NCBI RefSeq assembly: GCF_029867415.1
Contig: NW_026705578.1
Span: forward strand, 434,001 to 498,000
Length of the DNA stretch: 64,000 nucleotides
Direction of reading: 5' to 3'
DNA from: Vicia villosa
Lineage: Eukaryota; Streptophyta; Magnoliopsida; Fabales; Fabaceae
Of this stretch, positions 22,535 through 32,167 are shown piece after piece. The notes below the pieces were generated by a model. It was not told where the DNA came from. It was given only the letters and a program-made list of their open reading frames with translations, and did no database searches. The translations under genes and the position numbers were made by a program. Every line of letters begins with the position of its first letter. The stretch's first letter is position 1.

Positions 22535-23666
22535 TGAAGGATAGAAAAACACTTAGAAAGGGGGGGTTTGAATAAGTTTAGCTTTAAAACTTGTAAGATA
22601 AAAACTATTTGCACAATGATTTTTATCCTGGTTCGTTGTTAACTAAACTACTCCAGTCCACCCCCTTGGAGTGATTTACCTCACCTGAGGATTTAATCCA
22701 CTAATCACACTTGATTACAATGGTTTTCCACTTAGAAACACTCTAAGTCTTCTTGAGTATCCTGATCACAACTTGATCACTCTAGGAACAATCTGCTTAG
22801 ACACCTTCTAATACTTTCTAGAGTATACTGATCAACAACCTGATCACTCTAGTTCTTACAAATTAATGTAAACAAATTCTTTTAAGAGTTAAAATGCTTC
22901 TTATAAAGCTATTATCACAACTGTGATTTTCTCTTAAGTTTAAGCTTAAATCTCACTAAGATATTACAACAGCAATGTAGTGAGCTTGATGATGAAGTTT
23001 GAGAGCTTTTGATTTTGACAGCGTTTCTGTATAATGCGCAAGTGTTGTATTTAGCTTCTCATCAAAACTTCATATTTATAGGCACTTGAGAAGATGACCG
23101 TTGGGAGCATTTAATGCTTTGGGTAATCCGTACAGCATTGCATTTAATGTTTCACTCCTTTGTCAACTACCTCGACCCTTGTTTCTGCTGTGTCTACTGA
23201 CGTTGCCGTAAATAGCTTCTAACAATCCTTTTGTCAGTCAGCGTAGCCTGCCAGTCTAGTACTTGCTTCTGATCTAATGTTTGTGTAAACAACATTTGAA
23301 TGTCATCAAAGTCAAACAGCTTGGTGCAGAGCATCTTCTTGTCTTCTGACCTTGAAGTGCTTCTGAGCATGATACCATGAGAACTTCAGTGCTTCTGCTT
23401 CTGATCTCAAGTTCTTCTGATGCTTCCATAGACCCATGTTCTGATTCTGCTTGACCATCTTCTGATGTCTTGCCAGACCATGTTCTGATGTTTCATGCTG
23501 AACCTTCTGAGTCAGTGCTTCTTGCGCTGATTTTGTGCATACTCTTTATATAATTCCTGAAATGGAAATTGCATAGTATTAGAGTACCACATTATCTCAT
23601 ACAAAATTCATATGCTTGTTATCATCAAAACTAAGAATATTGATCAGAACAAATCTTGTTCTAACA
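22535..23666 (-). repeat. 5' LTR of the copia element
   Basis: It is 1132 bp, TGAAGGATAG to TTCTAACA, matching 13398-14529 apart from about 30 substitutions and no net length change. It carries the better-preserved promoter. Confidence 0.95.
23073..23080 (-). promoter_or_regulatory. TATA box in the copia 5' LTR
   Basis: The minus strand reads GCCTATAAATATG, a strong TATA box. The matching place in the 3' LTR reads TTTAAATA. Confidence 0.65.
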
Positions 23667-23671
23667 AAATG
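23667..23671. repeat. Target-site duplication, right copy (AAATG)
   Basis: Second copy of AAATG. Its last three bases are the ATG of the second CACTA gene, so the copia element integrated across the start codon. Confidence 0.95.
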
Positions 23672-26600
23672 GCTAGTAATCAAGAAAACTCACAAGATAG
23701 AGATGCTCCGGATACAAATCCTCCACCTGATACATCATCAATAGAAGTTGCACGAGGCATCACCTTTATGAAGGTAATCGTTCGAGATAGAGACAAAGGA
23801 TTAATATATAATTTAGAATGGATTTCCGATAACCAAGCAATTGGTTCTAATGCTGCAAAGTTGACAAGCTAAATTGGTACACTTGTTCGTTTGCATATTT
23901 GCAAAGTGTTGGACGAGAAAAAAGATATGATTTGGGATGAGCTTAAGGTATCATATATGATTGTTGTTATTATCTTGACGATAATTTGTTTAAATTACTT
24001 ATACTAACACACTCTATGCGTATGTTATTTCGCAGAGGTCTTTTATCATACCAGATGAGCGCAAACGCTACATACTTGGTTTGGTCAGAAAAAGATATAG
24101 AGGGTGGAAAGCTTTTTTAACAAACACCTATCTTAAGGATAAAGAAGGAAACTTTCTTGAAGAGGCACCGGGACGTCAAAAAAAATGAGCTCTTTATTAA
24201 AGATGAAGATTGGGATGAGTTTCTAAATCAAAGAGATGAAGCTTTCTGGAAAAGGAGTGCCACAAATAGGGCGAGAGCGTCAAAACCCGCGTATCCATAC
24301 AAAAAAAGGGCGCTTGGGATATGCACGCTTAGAGGAAAAAATTGTAAGTAAATAAAAATGCTACGTTCTTATTAATTGTCTAAATGTGTTGTAATTGACG
24401 ATTTTATCATTTGTGTCAATGCATAGTTAGAGGAGACGAAAAGTGAGGAAACCTAATTTCCAGTACATGTGTTATGGAAGGAAGCTCGTGTGGGCAAGAA
24501 TCGAGCTGTTGATCCCGATGTTCAAAAAGTTTATGATGAATGTGTAAGTATAACATTGTCTCTTTAATTAAATCAAATGTTTATTAATATATAATTGATT
24601 TTTTATCTCCACTAATAATTTTTGAAATGTAAATGAATTACAGGAGACCATGTCGCAATCGGTATCCACCGGTGAGGACCAGGATAATAGGAGCGTACTT
24701 AGTAGAGCACTAGATGTTCCTGTGTATCCCGGTCGGGTGAGGGGTAAAGGTCATGGTGTGACTCCAACCTCTTCCTATAAGCATTCTAGGAGAAGAAATC
24801 CTACCAATGAAGAAGTGTTGCAAAAATTGCAGGAATTACAAGCACAAGTCTCTGAATTGCAAAGAGATAAAGAGATGTTTATGAGAGAAAAATGCAATAC
24901 TTCATCGGTGAAAGAAACTAGTGATAAAGCTAGTATTAACTGTCAAAGAAAATTTCCCGAGGTAATTATAAATTCTTTTATCTTACTATTGTTCTATTTT
25001 ATTAATGATAATGACTCTATATTTATCATTGGTTTAGGGAATTTCATTTTGCCAACTATACTTATCGTCACCGAATCATCGCCTAGTTGGCAAGGGAAAA
25101 GTGCATAACACTTTGAGAGATTTACTTCACCATAGACCGCTCCCAAATGGACACCTGAAAGTATCAGTTGATATTGTATTAGATCATGATGCGGTGCTAC
25201 CGGTACCCGACATGGTCTCATAGACAACATTGCTGCGAGATGCAATAGGGTGATTTGTTGCATGGCCCTCAGAGATAATTTTCATTGGTGATGAGGTATG
25301 TTGAAAACCATTATGAATCATTTAGTTTTTGAATGTCAATTCTGACCCGTTACGTTAACTATTTTTTACATGATAATTTTAGACTACTGTTACAAAACTC
25401 GCAATTAAAGGTAAAGGGATTTTGCAGGAGGACGAGTCTGTTGCATCACTAAAAGAGGTACATTTAAAGTGTTAATATATGATCTGAATCTAAAACTGCA
25501 TAATTTTATAATTTACCTAAGTTATATGATTTTTAGGTATCTGCTCGAGGGTCACAACAAGTGACGCAGCAAGTTCGTAGCGTACCGTGAAATTGCTATG
25601 GATGAAGTTGTCTTTGGTATTGAATTCCCCGTGCATGTTGCACTAGATGAAATGAAAGAGATTTTTACGCAAGACAATTAGGCGTCAGTAATGTTCACTC
25701 ATACATCCGGTAATCCGATTTATTATTTAATTAGTTGTGAGATTGATATAAATATATTATTTAATTAGTTGAACAATTTATTTACACATTTCAATGAAAA
25801 TAATCTAATGTTTATTATGTTTTTATTTAAGGTTGTTATATGAAAAATGGTTGCGCGGGACTAAATTATCAAACAAATTCCATTTCGTGTCTTCCTCCCA
25901 TTGCAGCGAACAGACAATTGCTACGGAACCAGATTCCATTAGACAGCGCTTAGTCGATAGATTCATGAGGTCCGACAATACAGAAAGCCTGTATCTCTGG
26001 GCGTATAATACCCGACCAGTGGGGTTAGTTTTTCATTCTTGGTTCATCTAATCTTTGTTTCTTTTGCGTAGCAAAACTTTCATATAAACTTTTGTTTTAA
26101 TTTATCGAGCACTCTGGTTGTTGCTTGCTATCAACCCTATAAAAGAAGTGGTACATTTTCTGAATTCGGTAGATGGTGAGTGGACAAATTATCCGGCTAT
26201 GAAGTCAATGATTGTTACGTAAGTGAGATCATTCTAAATATTCGTGTATATTTATATATTTAATTATTTGTGAGATTGATCTAAATATATGCTTTTATAT
26301 TTTTGTTAGATCAATACAAGTGTTATGAAATCAAAGACACACACAGGTATCCCGGACTAAATCAAACAACATTACTTAGATCAAAGTGCGGGTACATTAA
26401 TTTTCACATTTTTCTATTAATAGTTATGCTACTTGATAAAACAAGACAACTAAAAAATCTTATTTGTTTTTCTATGTAGTGTCCGTAACAGGGAAATAGT
26501 ACAGATTGCGGATATTTTGTTTTGAGGTTTTTGAAAGAAATCCTTCAAACGAATCAATTAGAGATTCCAACCACGGTATGAATTTATAACTTAGGATAAT

Positions 26601-26755
26601 TTCTTATAATTTATTACATTTAACTAAATCATGCATATTATGTTTTTGTTATGTAGTACTTTGATGACTTCTATGCTGCTTCTTACACGAAACTTAAGTT
26701 GGAAGAAATCAAAGAGGAATTGTGTCAATTTTATATTCAGCAACTATTCATATAG
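23669..26755 (+). pseudogene. Second CACTA gene: Ptta/En/Spm-type transposase region plus Ulp1-like (C48) protease
   Basis: Exons can be traced by GT/AG borders: 23669-23947, 24036-24343, about 24427-24543, 24644-24961, 25038-about 25294, and several short ones to the stop at 26753-26755. The N-terminal part (KLTS stop IGTLVRLHI, YRGWKAFLTNTYL, WDEFLNQRDEAFW, VPVYPGRVRGKGHGVTPTS and a coiled coil) matches the plant Ptta/En/Spm transposase family. A conserved module follows (HLKVSVDIVLDHDAVLPVP). The C-terminal part is an Ulp1-like cysteine protease: VVHFLNSVDGEWTNYPAMK and GNSTDCGYFVLRFLKEIL, with catalytic Cys at 26507-26509 and the oxyanion Gln at 26489-26491. Stops (23870, TAG and TGA around 25220-25255) and frameshifts in A-runs near 24175 and 24300 disable it. 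The catalytic-His region (about 26110) also seems frameshifted. Confidence 0.75.
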
Positions 26756-27019
26756 GTATGAATACAATATTGTGTGAAAAATTTTATGACTTTGATAATA
26801 AATTTGTGTTGGAGCCTTTAATTGTGTTTGAGCAAAGTTAGTTTAATTAACCGTGTTGTTCTGTTCATACTTTGCAGGACCAGGACCGTGCGCTCGTCGG
26901 ATTTTGACAATTTCGGGCTTATATTCTATTGATGATTTTGTTATATGTATCTGTTGTAAACATGTGAATTGAACTATATTAATGGTGTATATATGTTATT
27001 TTGGTATATAATGGTATTA

Positions 27020-27180
27020 TATTGGTATATATTGTCCTTTTTATGGTTGAAAATATATTACAGGTCGGAAATAAATATAGGTTGAAAATATTACAGGTTG
27101 AAAATATATTACAGGTTAAAAATATTACAGGTTGAAAATAAATATAAATTACAGGTCGAATTGGGAGGCTTAAATTACAG
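27020..27180. repeat. Short tandem repeats in the CACTA subterminal region
   Basis: ATTACAGGTTGAAAATAT-like units of about 19-20 bases recur five to six times with small changes, downstream of the protease gene. Confidence 0.7.
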
Positions 27181-27194
27181 GTTGCACTATAAAA

Positions 27195-27609
27195 TACTGC
27201 ATTTAGCAACGACAGCGCTTGCAAAAAACACTCTTAAAGGCGTACCTACCAAAGCGCTTTTTAATTAAAAGCGCTGCCTAAGATAAAAAAAGCATAAAAG
27301 ATAAAAAGCGCAACCTACGAAAGCGCTTACTGGAAAAAGCGCTGCTATAGGGGGGCTACGAGAGCGCTTTTCTAGATAAAAGTGTTGCTATAGGGGAGGC
27401 TACGAGAGAGCTTTTCTGGAAAAAGCGCTGCAATAGGGGAGGCTAAGAGAGCGTTTTTCTGGAAAAAGCGCTGCTATAGGGGGGCTACGAGAGTGCTTTT
27501 GGAGTTTCAAAAGCGTTGTCGTTACATACGGCATCGTTGACTTTGGCAGCGCTTGTAAGCGCTCTAAAAGCCCAAAAAAGCGCTTTAGAAGCCCTTGCAC
27601 GTTGTAGTG
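27195..27609. repeat. CACTA subterminal repeat array and right terminus
   Basis: At least 15 copies of AGCGCTTTT or its complement AAAAGCGCT occur in both orientations, in blocks of about 45-55 bases (e.g. GCGCTGCTATAGGGGGGCTA). This array is typical of the transposase-binding subterminal region of CACTA elements. The array ends with TTGTAGTG at 27602-27609, the terminal inverted repeat. The following CAT is the likely 3-bp duplication. Confidence 0.85.
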
Positions 27610-28200
27610 CATCTACAATAACACAAACAACAACATTTGTCAACAAGAACTATAATTTCACCTTAACAACAAGAAAAGAATCTTTGTTGGATCAAGACAA
27701 ACGTTTCCCGTATATTATCAACAAGAAAAACAGGAAAAGCAAAACAAATATTCTAAACAACAACAACGTCATAACTCATAAAATATTTCATGAATATACC
27801 TTTCATTGAAAAGATTTGTCTAAAATTAAGACAAATAAATGAGGTACTTATTTCATCTAGCAAGGATTCGTGACACCTTTCCTTGATTTATAATAGTAGG
27901 TTAAGTTATGTTTGAGTTTTATTTGAGAGATTCAATTAAACCGATAGAAGGTAGGGTTTTCTTTAAGCGCAATATATTTTGAAGTGATATAAGATAGCTT
28001 TTATAGGTAAAATATTGCACCACAGTTTATTAAATGAACAATGGTGAATTATCATGAGATTTCACCATGGTTGTTAATCTAGACGTGGTGAGAGAAAGTT
28101 TAATTTTTATTTAAAAATAGAAATTTAGGGAACACACATTTATACTAACGAAAAAACATAAAATTGCTAGTGTTGGGATCCGAAGCTTGTCACTCTTCAC

Positions 28201-29230
28201 TTTTTTGTTACGAACATCAAGTTTGGCGTGGGGCTTGGCCATTCTATTCCTTTTTGGCATGCCTCATGGTTAGAAGTGGGAATTCTTAAATATATCTTCC
28301 TGGTTATATTTTCTTCATCTCTTTTGCAGGATGTAGCCATTCCTGATATGGGTGGTTGGGTTCTTGGAAAATGGTCTTGGGGTGATTTCGAAGTGATTTC
28401 AGAGTGCATTTTCAGGTCGTTCCGGAGATTGCACCAGCACTGTCCCTCCTTCTTCAGCTGCTTCCAGCAGCGATTTTTCAAGGCACAGGGCCTGATTTGC
28501 CTAAGTGGCTCCCGGCGAAAGATGGCTCCTTTTCCGTTTTCTCTTGTTTTCGTGAGATTTGCAAGTTTTCCTCTCTGTATAGCTCGGTAAATCGTTATGA
28601 TTATGTTTATTCTAATATTTAGAAGGTGGAGGTTCCCCTTAAAGTCAAAACTTTTGGTTGGAGATGTTTCAAGAATAAGATCCCAACTAGAAATTTTCTT
28701 TTGAAAAGAGGTATCACTTTTTCTTCTTCGAATCTCTTGGGCGTGTTTTGTAATGAAATTAATGAAAGTTCAAATCATTTGTTATTGGATTGTCGGATAG
28801 CCGAAGCGGTTTGGAAAGATATGGCGTCTTGGATTGGTATGAATTATATTAAGAGTGATGATTTTAAGAAGAGTTTTTGGATTTGGAGTTTTTATTGTCA
28901 TCAAAAGAAGGTAAAGAGAAGTAAAGAGGGATGCATTTGGTTGGCTATAATTTGGAGTCTTTGGTTAAATAGGAATGGGATCATATTCAAAAACTCTTCT
29001 TGCAACTCTGGTGAATTAGTTTGGAGTTGTAAAATGTTTGTGTGGAGATGGTCTTTTGTTGGAAAAATTACTCATCCCAATTGCAACTTTTATGAGTTTT
29101 CCCAAAACCCTTTGTATTACTTAAGCTAGGTCCAATTTGGTGGATAATTTTCTGTTTGGCTTTTCTCGTCTTTTGTAACCGACTTTCTAGAACATTCGTT
29201 CTTAATTAATATAACTTGCTCATAGAAAAA
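28201..29230 (+). mobile_element. LINE (L1-type) 3' fragment in copy A
   Basis: The plus strand encodes the C-terminal part of a plant LINE ORF2: GLGHSIPFWHASWLEVGIL, then WGDFEVISECIF, then the zinc-binding RT-associated domain from about 28625 (VPLKVKTFGWRCFKNKIPTR, CNEINESSNHLLLDC, IWLAIIWSLWLNRNG) ending with a stop at 29127-29129. Frame changes near 28400-28620 break it. It is 5'-truncated to about 1.0 kb and ends in a short A-run near 29230. Copy B lacks it at 49195 (GTTCACGTATAACAACGG), giving the empty site. No clear target duplication was found. Confidence 0.85.
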
Positions 29231-30207
29231 ATAACAATGGTTGGTACATTGGACCATAGTTATACCTAATTTAAAAATAGAAAATAGAAGACTCCTAATA
29301 AATATGCATTACTTTGGTTGGTTATTTAGCCGTGGTAAGAAATTTTACAAAAATATATATTTTTAATTATTATTTTAATTGTTTGCCATATATAAACTCA
29401 ACCTCACATGCCATATCAAACATTATCTCAATTTCGATCTTACAAGTTAGTCCACTATTACCTCACTTATTTCGACATTATAGTGTTAAGTTTACAAATC
29501 CACCACACTCTACCACATCAAGATTCTTGCCACCAAATTGAAAGGATTAGACCCCTTCATTTGATCAATCTCTTGTTTAGTGAATGAAACATAATCCAAC
29601 CCAATTGGACAAAAGTTTCCTTTTCTTATATGAGAAATTATAATTAATTATCAAACGAAGAAAAGATTGATCCAGCTAATATGATTCAATGGATTAACTT
29701 CATTTATATAATAAGTATAGATAGAAATCATTATTATTGTCTAACTTCCACATAGCTCCATCACTAGTTATATAATCGAAAATCCGTACAACAATTAAGA
29801 ATAGTTATATTTTTTAATATTAAAATAATTTATATGACTTTTTTTTAGGCAAAGAATATAGTTATTGAAATATAAAAATATTATTTCTCTAGCAATTAAT
29901 TTCTACTTCTAAAGAAAATGGAAAACCTTACACTTGCAGTAATAATATTGTCACTTTTCTGTATTAAATAAATTACATTACTTATAATATCATCCATTGA
30001 CAGATAATAATAATACTTCTTCTGGACATGTAGTCTAAAAATCTGCCTCTATCTTTTTCCATCTTTTTTCTTTACCTTTTGGGTATTTCTGTGATATGTA
30101 TATTCCAAATAACTATGAGTTAAATTATTATGATATCTATATCAAATTATTACTGCATAAATAAATAAAATACCATTTAATTCTCAAAATTCTTCACAAA
30201 TAAGTAC
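29231..30207 (+). other. Upstream region of DEFL gene 1
   Basis: About 1 kb of A/T-rich non-coding sequence, well conserved with 49196-50125 upstream of DEFL gene 2. It includes GGTTGGTACATTGGACC and CTTGCCACC-type blocks shared by both copies. It is presumably promoter and upstream regulatory DNA; no specific factor site can be named. Confidence 0.5.
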
Positions 30208-30215
30208 TATATAAA
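30208..30215 (+). promoter_or_regulatory. TATA box of DEFL gene 1
   Basis: AGTACTATATAAAGAACTCGA, with TATATAAA 79 bases before the ATG. The same block precedes DEFL gene 2. Confidence 0.75.
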
Positions 30216-30286
30216 GAACTCGAAGATTGTTATGCATATTGCAAGAACAAAGGAAAATAGAATTGTAAGCAAATCTTGAAAGAAAA

Positions 30287-30480
30287 ATGGCAAAACTCAT
30301 TTGCAAGTCTCTTCTATTGGGACTTTTATGCATTGCGTTGGTTCTAGCTTCAGGTAAGAAAATTAACAAAAAATGTTCTTAAAAGAAAATACTTTCTTAT
30401 TTTATTTTTCTTGTATGCTATTTTTTGTACATGTCTTAAGGAAAATATTTGCATAGCTCAAAAGTTTATTAAGTATAATT

Positions 30481-30570
<90 letters not shown>

Positions 30571-30786
30571 ATAAATGAGTTTTGAATTTGTGAATTAATC
30601 TTTTTGGTAGCAGGACCAACACCAGATTTGAACGATTTATTACCTTTTAGATGCATTGGGCCATGCCGAAATTGTGACCAATGGTGCAGAAATGAAGGAT
30701 ATAAAAAAGGTGGAGGCTGTTACGGATTGGTTTGTTGTTGTGATACGACTTATGCAACCAAGACCAAAGAAGTATTCACACGTTAA
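30287..30786 (+). CDS. Secreted defensin-like cysteine-rich peptide, gene 1 (two exons)
   Basis: Exon 1 is 30287-30353, the intron 30354-30613 (GT/AG), and exon 2 30614-30786, giving 79 residues. Residues 1-22 form a signal peptide (MAKLICKSLLLGLLCIALVL). The mature part has eight cysteines at 36, 40, 43, 47, 58, 63, 64 and 65, in the pattern C-x3-C-x2-C-x3-C-x10-C-x4-CCC. C43-x3-C47, GGC at 56-58 and C63-x-C65 fit the CS-alpha-beta fold of defensin-like (DEFL/LCR) peptides, so it should be exported to the cell wall or apoplast. The role (defence, reproduction or symbiosis) cannot be read from the sequence. It does not fit the four- or six-Cys pattern of nodule NCR peptides. The first exon/intron layout, TATA box and ATG are conserved in gene 2. 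The acceptor is a TAGCAG tandem, so an extra Ala at the signal cleavage region is possible. Confidence 0.85.
30487..30567. repeat. (TA)n microsatellite in the DEFL gene 1 intron
   Basis: An uninterrupted run of about 40 TA units. The corresponding place in the DEFL gene 2 intron (around 50400-50420) has only ATATAAATATATAG, so the expansion came after the duplication. Confidence 0.95.
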
Positions 30787-30835
30787 TAAGCTTGCTTCTA
30801 AGAGCCAGAATCAATGAGGAGCTAGAATAAAAATG

Positions 30836-30841
30836 AAATTA
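30836..30841 (+). terminator. Candidate polyadenylation signal of DEFL gene 1
   Basis: AATAAA about 50 bases after the stop codon, in an A-rich stretch. Further AATAAA copies follow in the repeats next to it. Confidence 0.4.
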
Positions 30842-30990
30842 TGCAAACAAAAAGTAAGAGTAAAGGTTGTTTCAATAAAATAATAGGTACTTGAATAAAA
30901 TAATTATGCAAACAAAAAGAGTAAATAAAATTATGCAAACAAACAGTAAGAGTAAATGAAATTATGCAAACAAAGAGTAAGAGAATCTCA
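30842..30990. repeat. Degenerate short repeats 3' of DEFL gene 1
   Basis: AAATTATGCAAACAAA followed by AGTAAGAGTAAA recurs four times with variation. DEFL gene 2 has one matching start (AAATTATGCAATCAAGACA) before it is cut by another element. Confidence 0.8.
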
Positions 30991-31744
30991 ATGTTCGATG
31001 GCTTCAGTCTGTCCTATGAGTTTCACTACAACTAACAAATTATTTCAAAATTATTTTGTATTTTAGTTTATTACTTATATTTTACTTAGACAATAACAAA
31101 ATTCATTAATGTATAAAAAGTCCATTTGTCTTGAGCCATGTCAACAAAATTAAGCCGCGTATAAAAATGTCACTTTAACCTTTTTTGGACGAAATTATGG
31201 ATGGGGTCAAAACTATTTAAGAATAAAATATAGAGACTAGTTTCATTAACAAGGTAATATAGGCAGACAAAAATTGTAATTTAGACAAAGGTTAATTATA
31301 TTACTCAAATTCTCAAACCTTTAAAAATAAATCCAATTCAACGTGGATACATGTGCTCCATCAAAGTTTTAATGAATCATTTTGTCAACTTAAATATTAA
31401 TCCTACAGTCATTTAGTCTTTAAAATTGTTTCAAGAAAGATTTGCTGGAAAAAAAAGCATCATCATATTCATATCAACTTCAAAGCTTCAATGATATGTT
31501 GGACATCTCAATATTCACACTGGCTCATCGGTGAAATATAACAGTAAATAGATTGAAAGATATTATGGCTCATCGGTGAAATATAACAGTAAATAGATTG
31601 AAAGATATTATGAATGAAAAAAAAAAAGATTTTTTTGGGTTTAGAGTTTGCTCTATGAAACATTTCTATTATAAGACAATCATTTAACATAAACAACAAC
31701 TTATCTTAACGAAACAAGAACACACCTCTAAAAAACATCAACAT
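30991..31744. other. Non-coding stretch between the two segment copies
   Basis: A/T-rich sequence without a supportable ORF or RNA gene. It contains an exact 45-bp tandem pair at 31521-31565 and 31566-31610, starting TGGCTCATCGGTGAAATATA. Confidence 0.6.
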
Positions 31745-32056
31745 AACTAACAAAAACATCTACATTAATAACACAAACAAAATATTTATTAACAATAACT
31801 ATAATATCATCTTAACTACAAGAAAAAAAAATCCTATGTTGGATAAAGATAATGTTTCACGTTTATTGTCAACAAGAAAAACATGAAAAACAAGATAAAT
31901 ATTCCGAACAACAACGATATCATAACTCATAAAATGCTTCATAAAAACACCTTTCATTAAAAAGATTTATGGAAAATGAAGACAAATAAATGAGGTTCTT
32001 GTTTTGTCTTGGAAGGATTCGTGACACCTTTCCTTGATTTATACTAGTTGGTCAAG

Positions 32057-32070
32057 TTATGTTTGAGTTT
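32057..32070. repeat. LINE target-site duplication, left copy
   Basis: TTATGTTTGAGTTT here and at 48958-48971. A 14-bp duplication is typical of target-primed LINE insertion and proves the two LINE halves belong together. Confidence 0.9.
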
Positions 32071-32167
32071 TTTTGGAATAAAAAATACTTTATTAAACCA
32101 AAAACAAATTGTCACACACCGATCCCAAAAGGATCTTGGTACATAAAAAACAGCCAAACAAGACAAA

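Larger units (their letters stand above)
13398..23666 (-). mobile_element. Sirevirus-like Ty1/copia element lacking RT, complete ends
   Basis: The 10,269-bp element has two 1132-bp LTRs, a TSD of AAATG, an initiator-Met-tRNA primer site, and a purine tract repeated several times before the 3' LTR. On the minus strand the order is gag, protease, integrase, then an additional long ORF where Sireviruses carry an env-like gene. RT and RNase H, which should follow integrase, are absent. Repeated AGGGGGAGA-type tracts plus the extra ORF point to the SIRE/Maximus lineage. Eye counting finds about 30 mismatches between the LTRs (about 97.3 % identity), so the insertion is fairly recent. The coding region also carries point stops, so movement would depend on proteins from relatives. 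Confidence 0.9.
9412..27609 (+). mobile_element. CACTA (En/Spm) DNA transposon with two genes, interrupted by a copia element
   Basis: Two plus-strand genes typical of plant CACTA elements are present: a tnp2-type transposase (10659-12638) and a second gene with a Ptta/En/Spm-type region plus an Ulp1-like protease (23669-26755). The right end has a dense array of AGCGCTTTT and its complement, and ends TTGTAGTG at 27609, the inverted CACTACAA terminus. The three bases after it (CAT) match the uninterrupted paralogous site near 31750, supporting a 3-bp CAT target duplication. The left terminus is not visible. Both genes carry stops, frameshifts and, in tnp2, a deletion, so the copy is not autonomous. 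Confidence 0.85.
27610..30990. repeat. Duplicated segment, copy A (carries DEFL gene 1)
   Basis: The stretch 27610-27910 matches about 31745-32070; 27909-28200 matches 48972-49194; 29231-30786 matches 49196-50608. Matching continues through promoters, signal-peptide exon and intron borders, so this is an ancient segment duplication. The CACTA inserted at the left end of copy A and a LINE fragment at 28201. By eye the identity is roughly 80-90 % outside the insertions. Confidence 0.85.

Noticed and set aside
30287..30786. Nodule-specific cysteine-rich (NCR) peptide
   Set aside because: NCR peptides have four or six mature cysteines in a different spacing; here there are eight with a CCC end.
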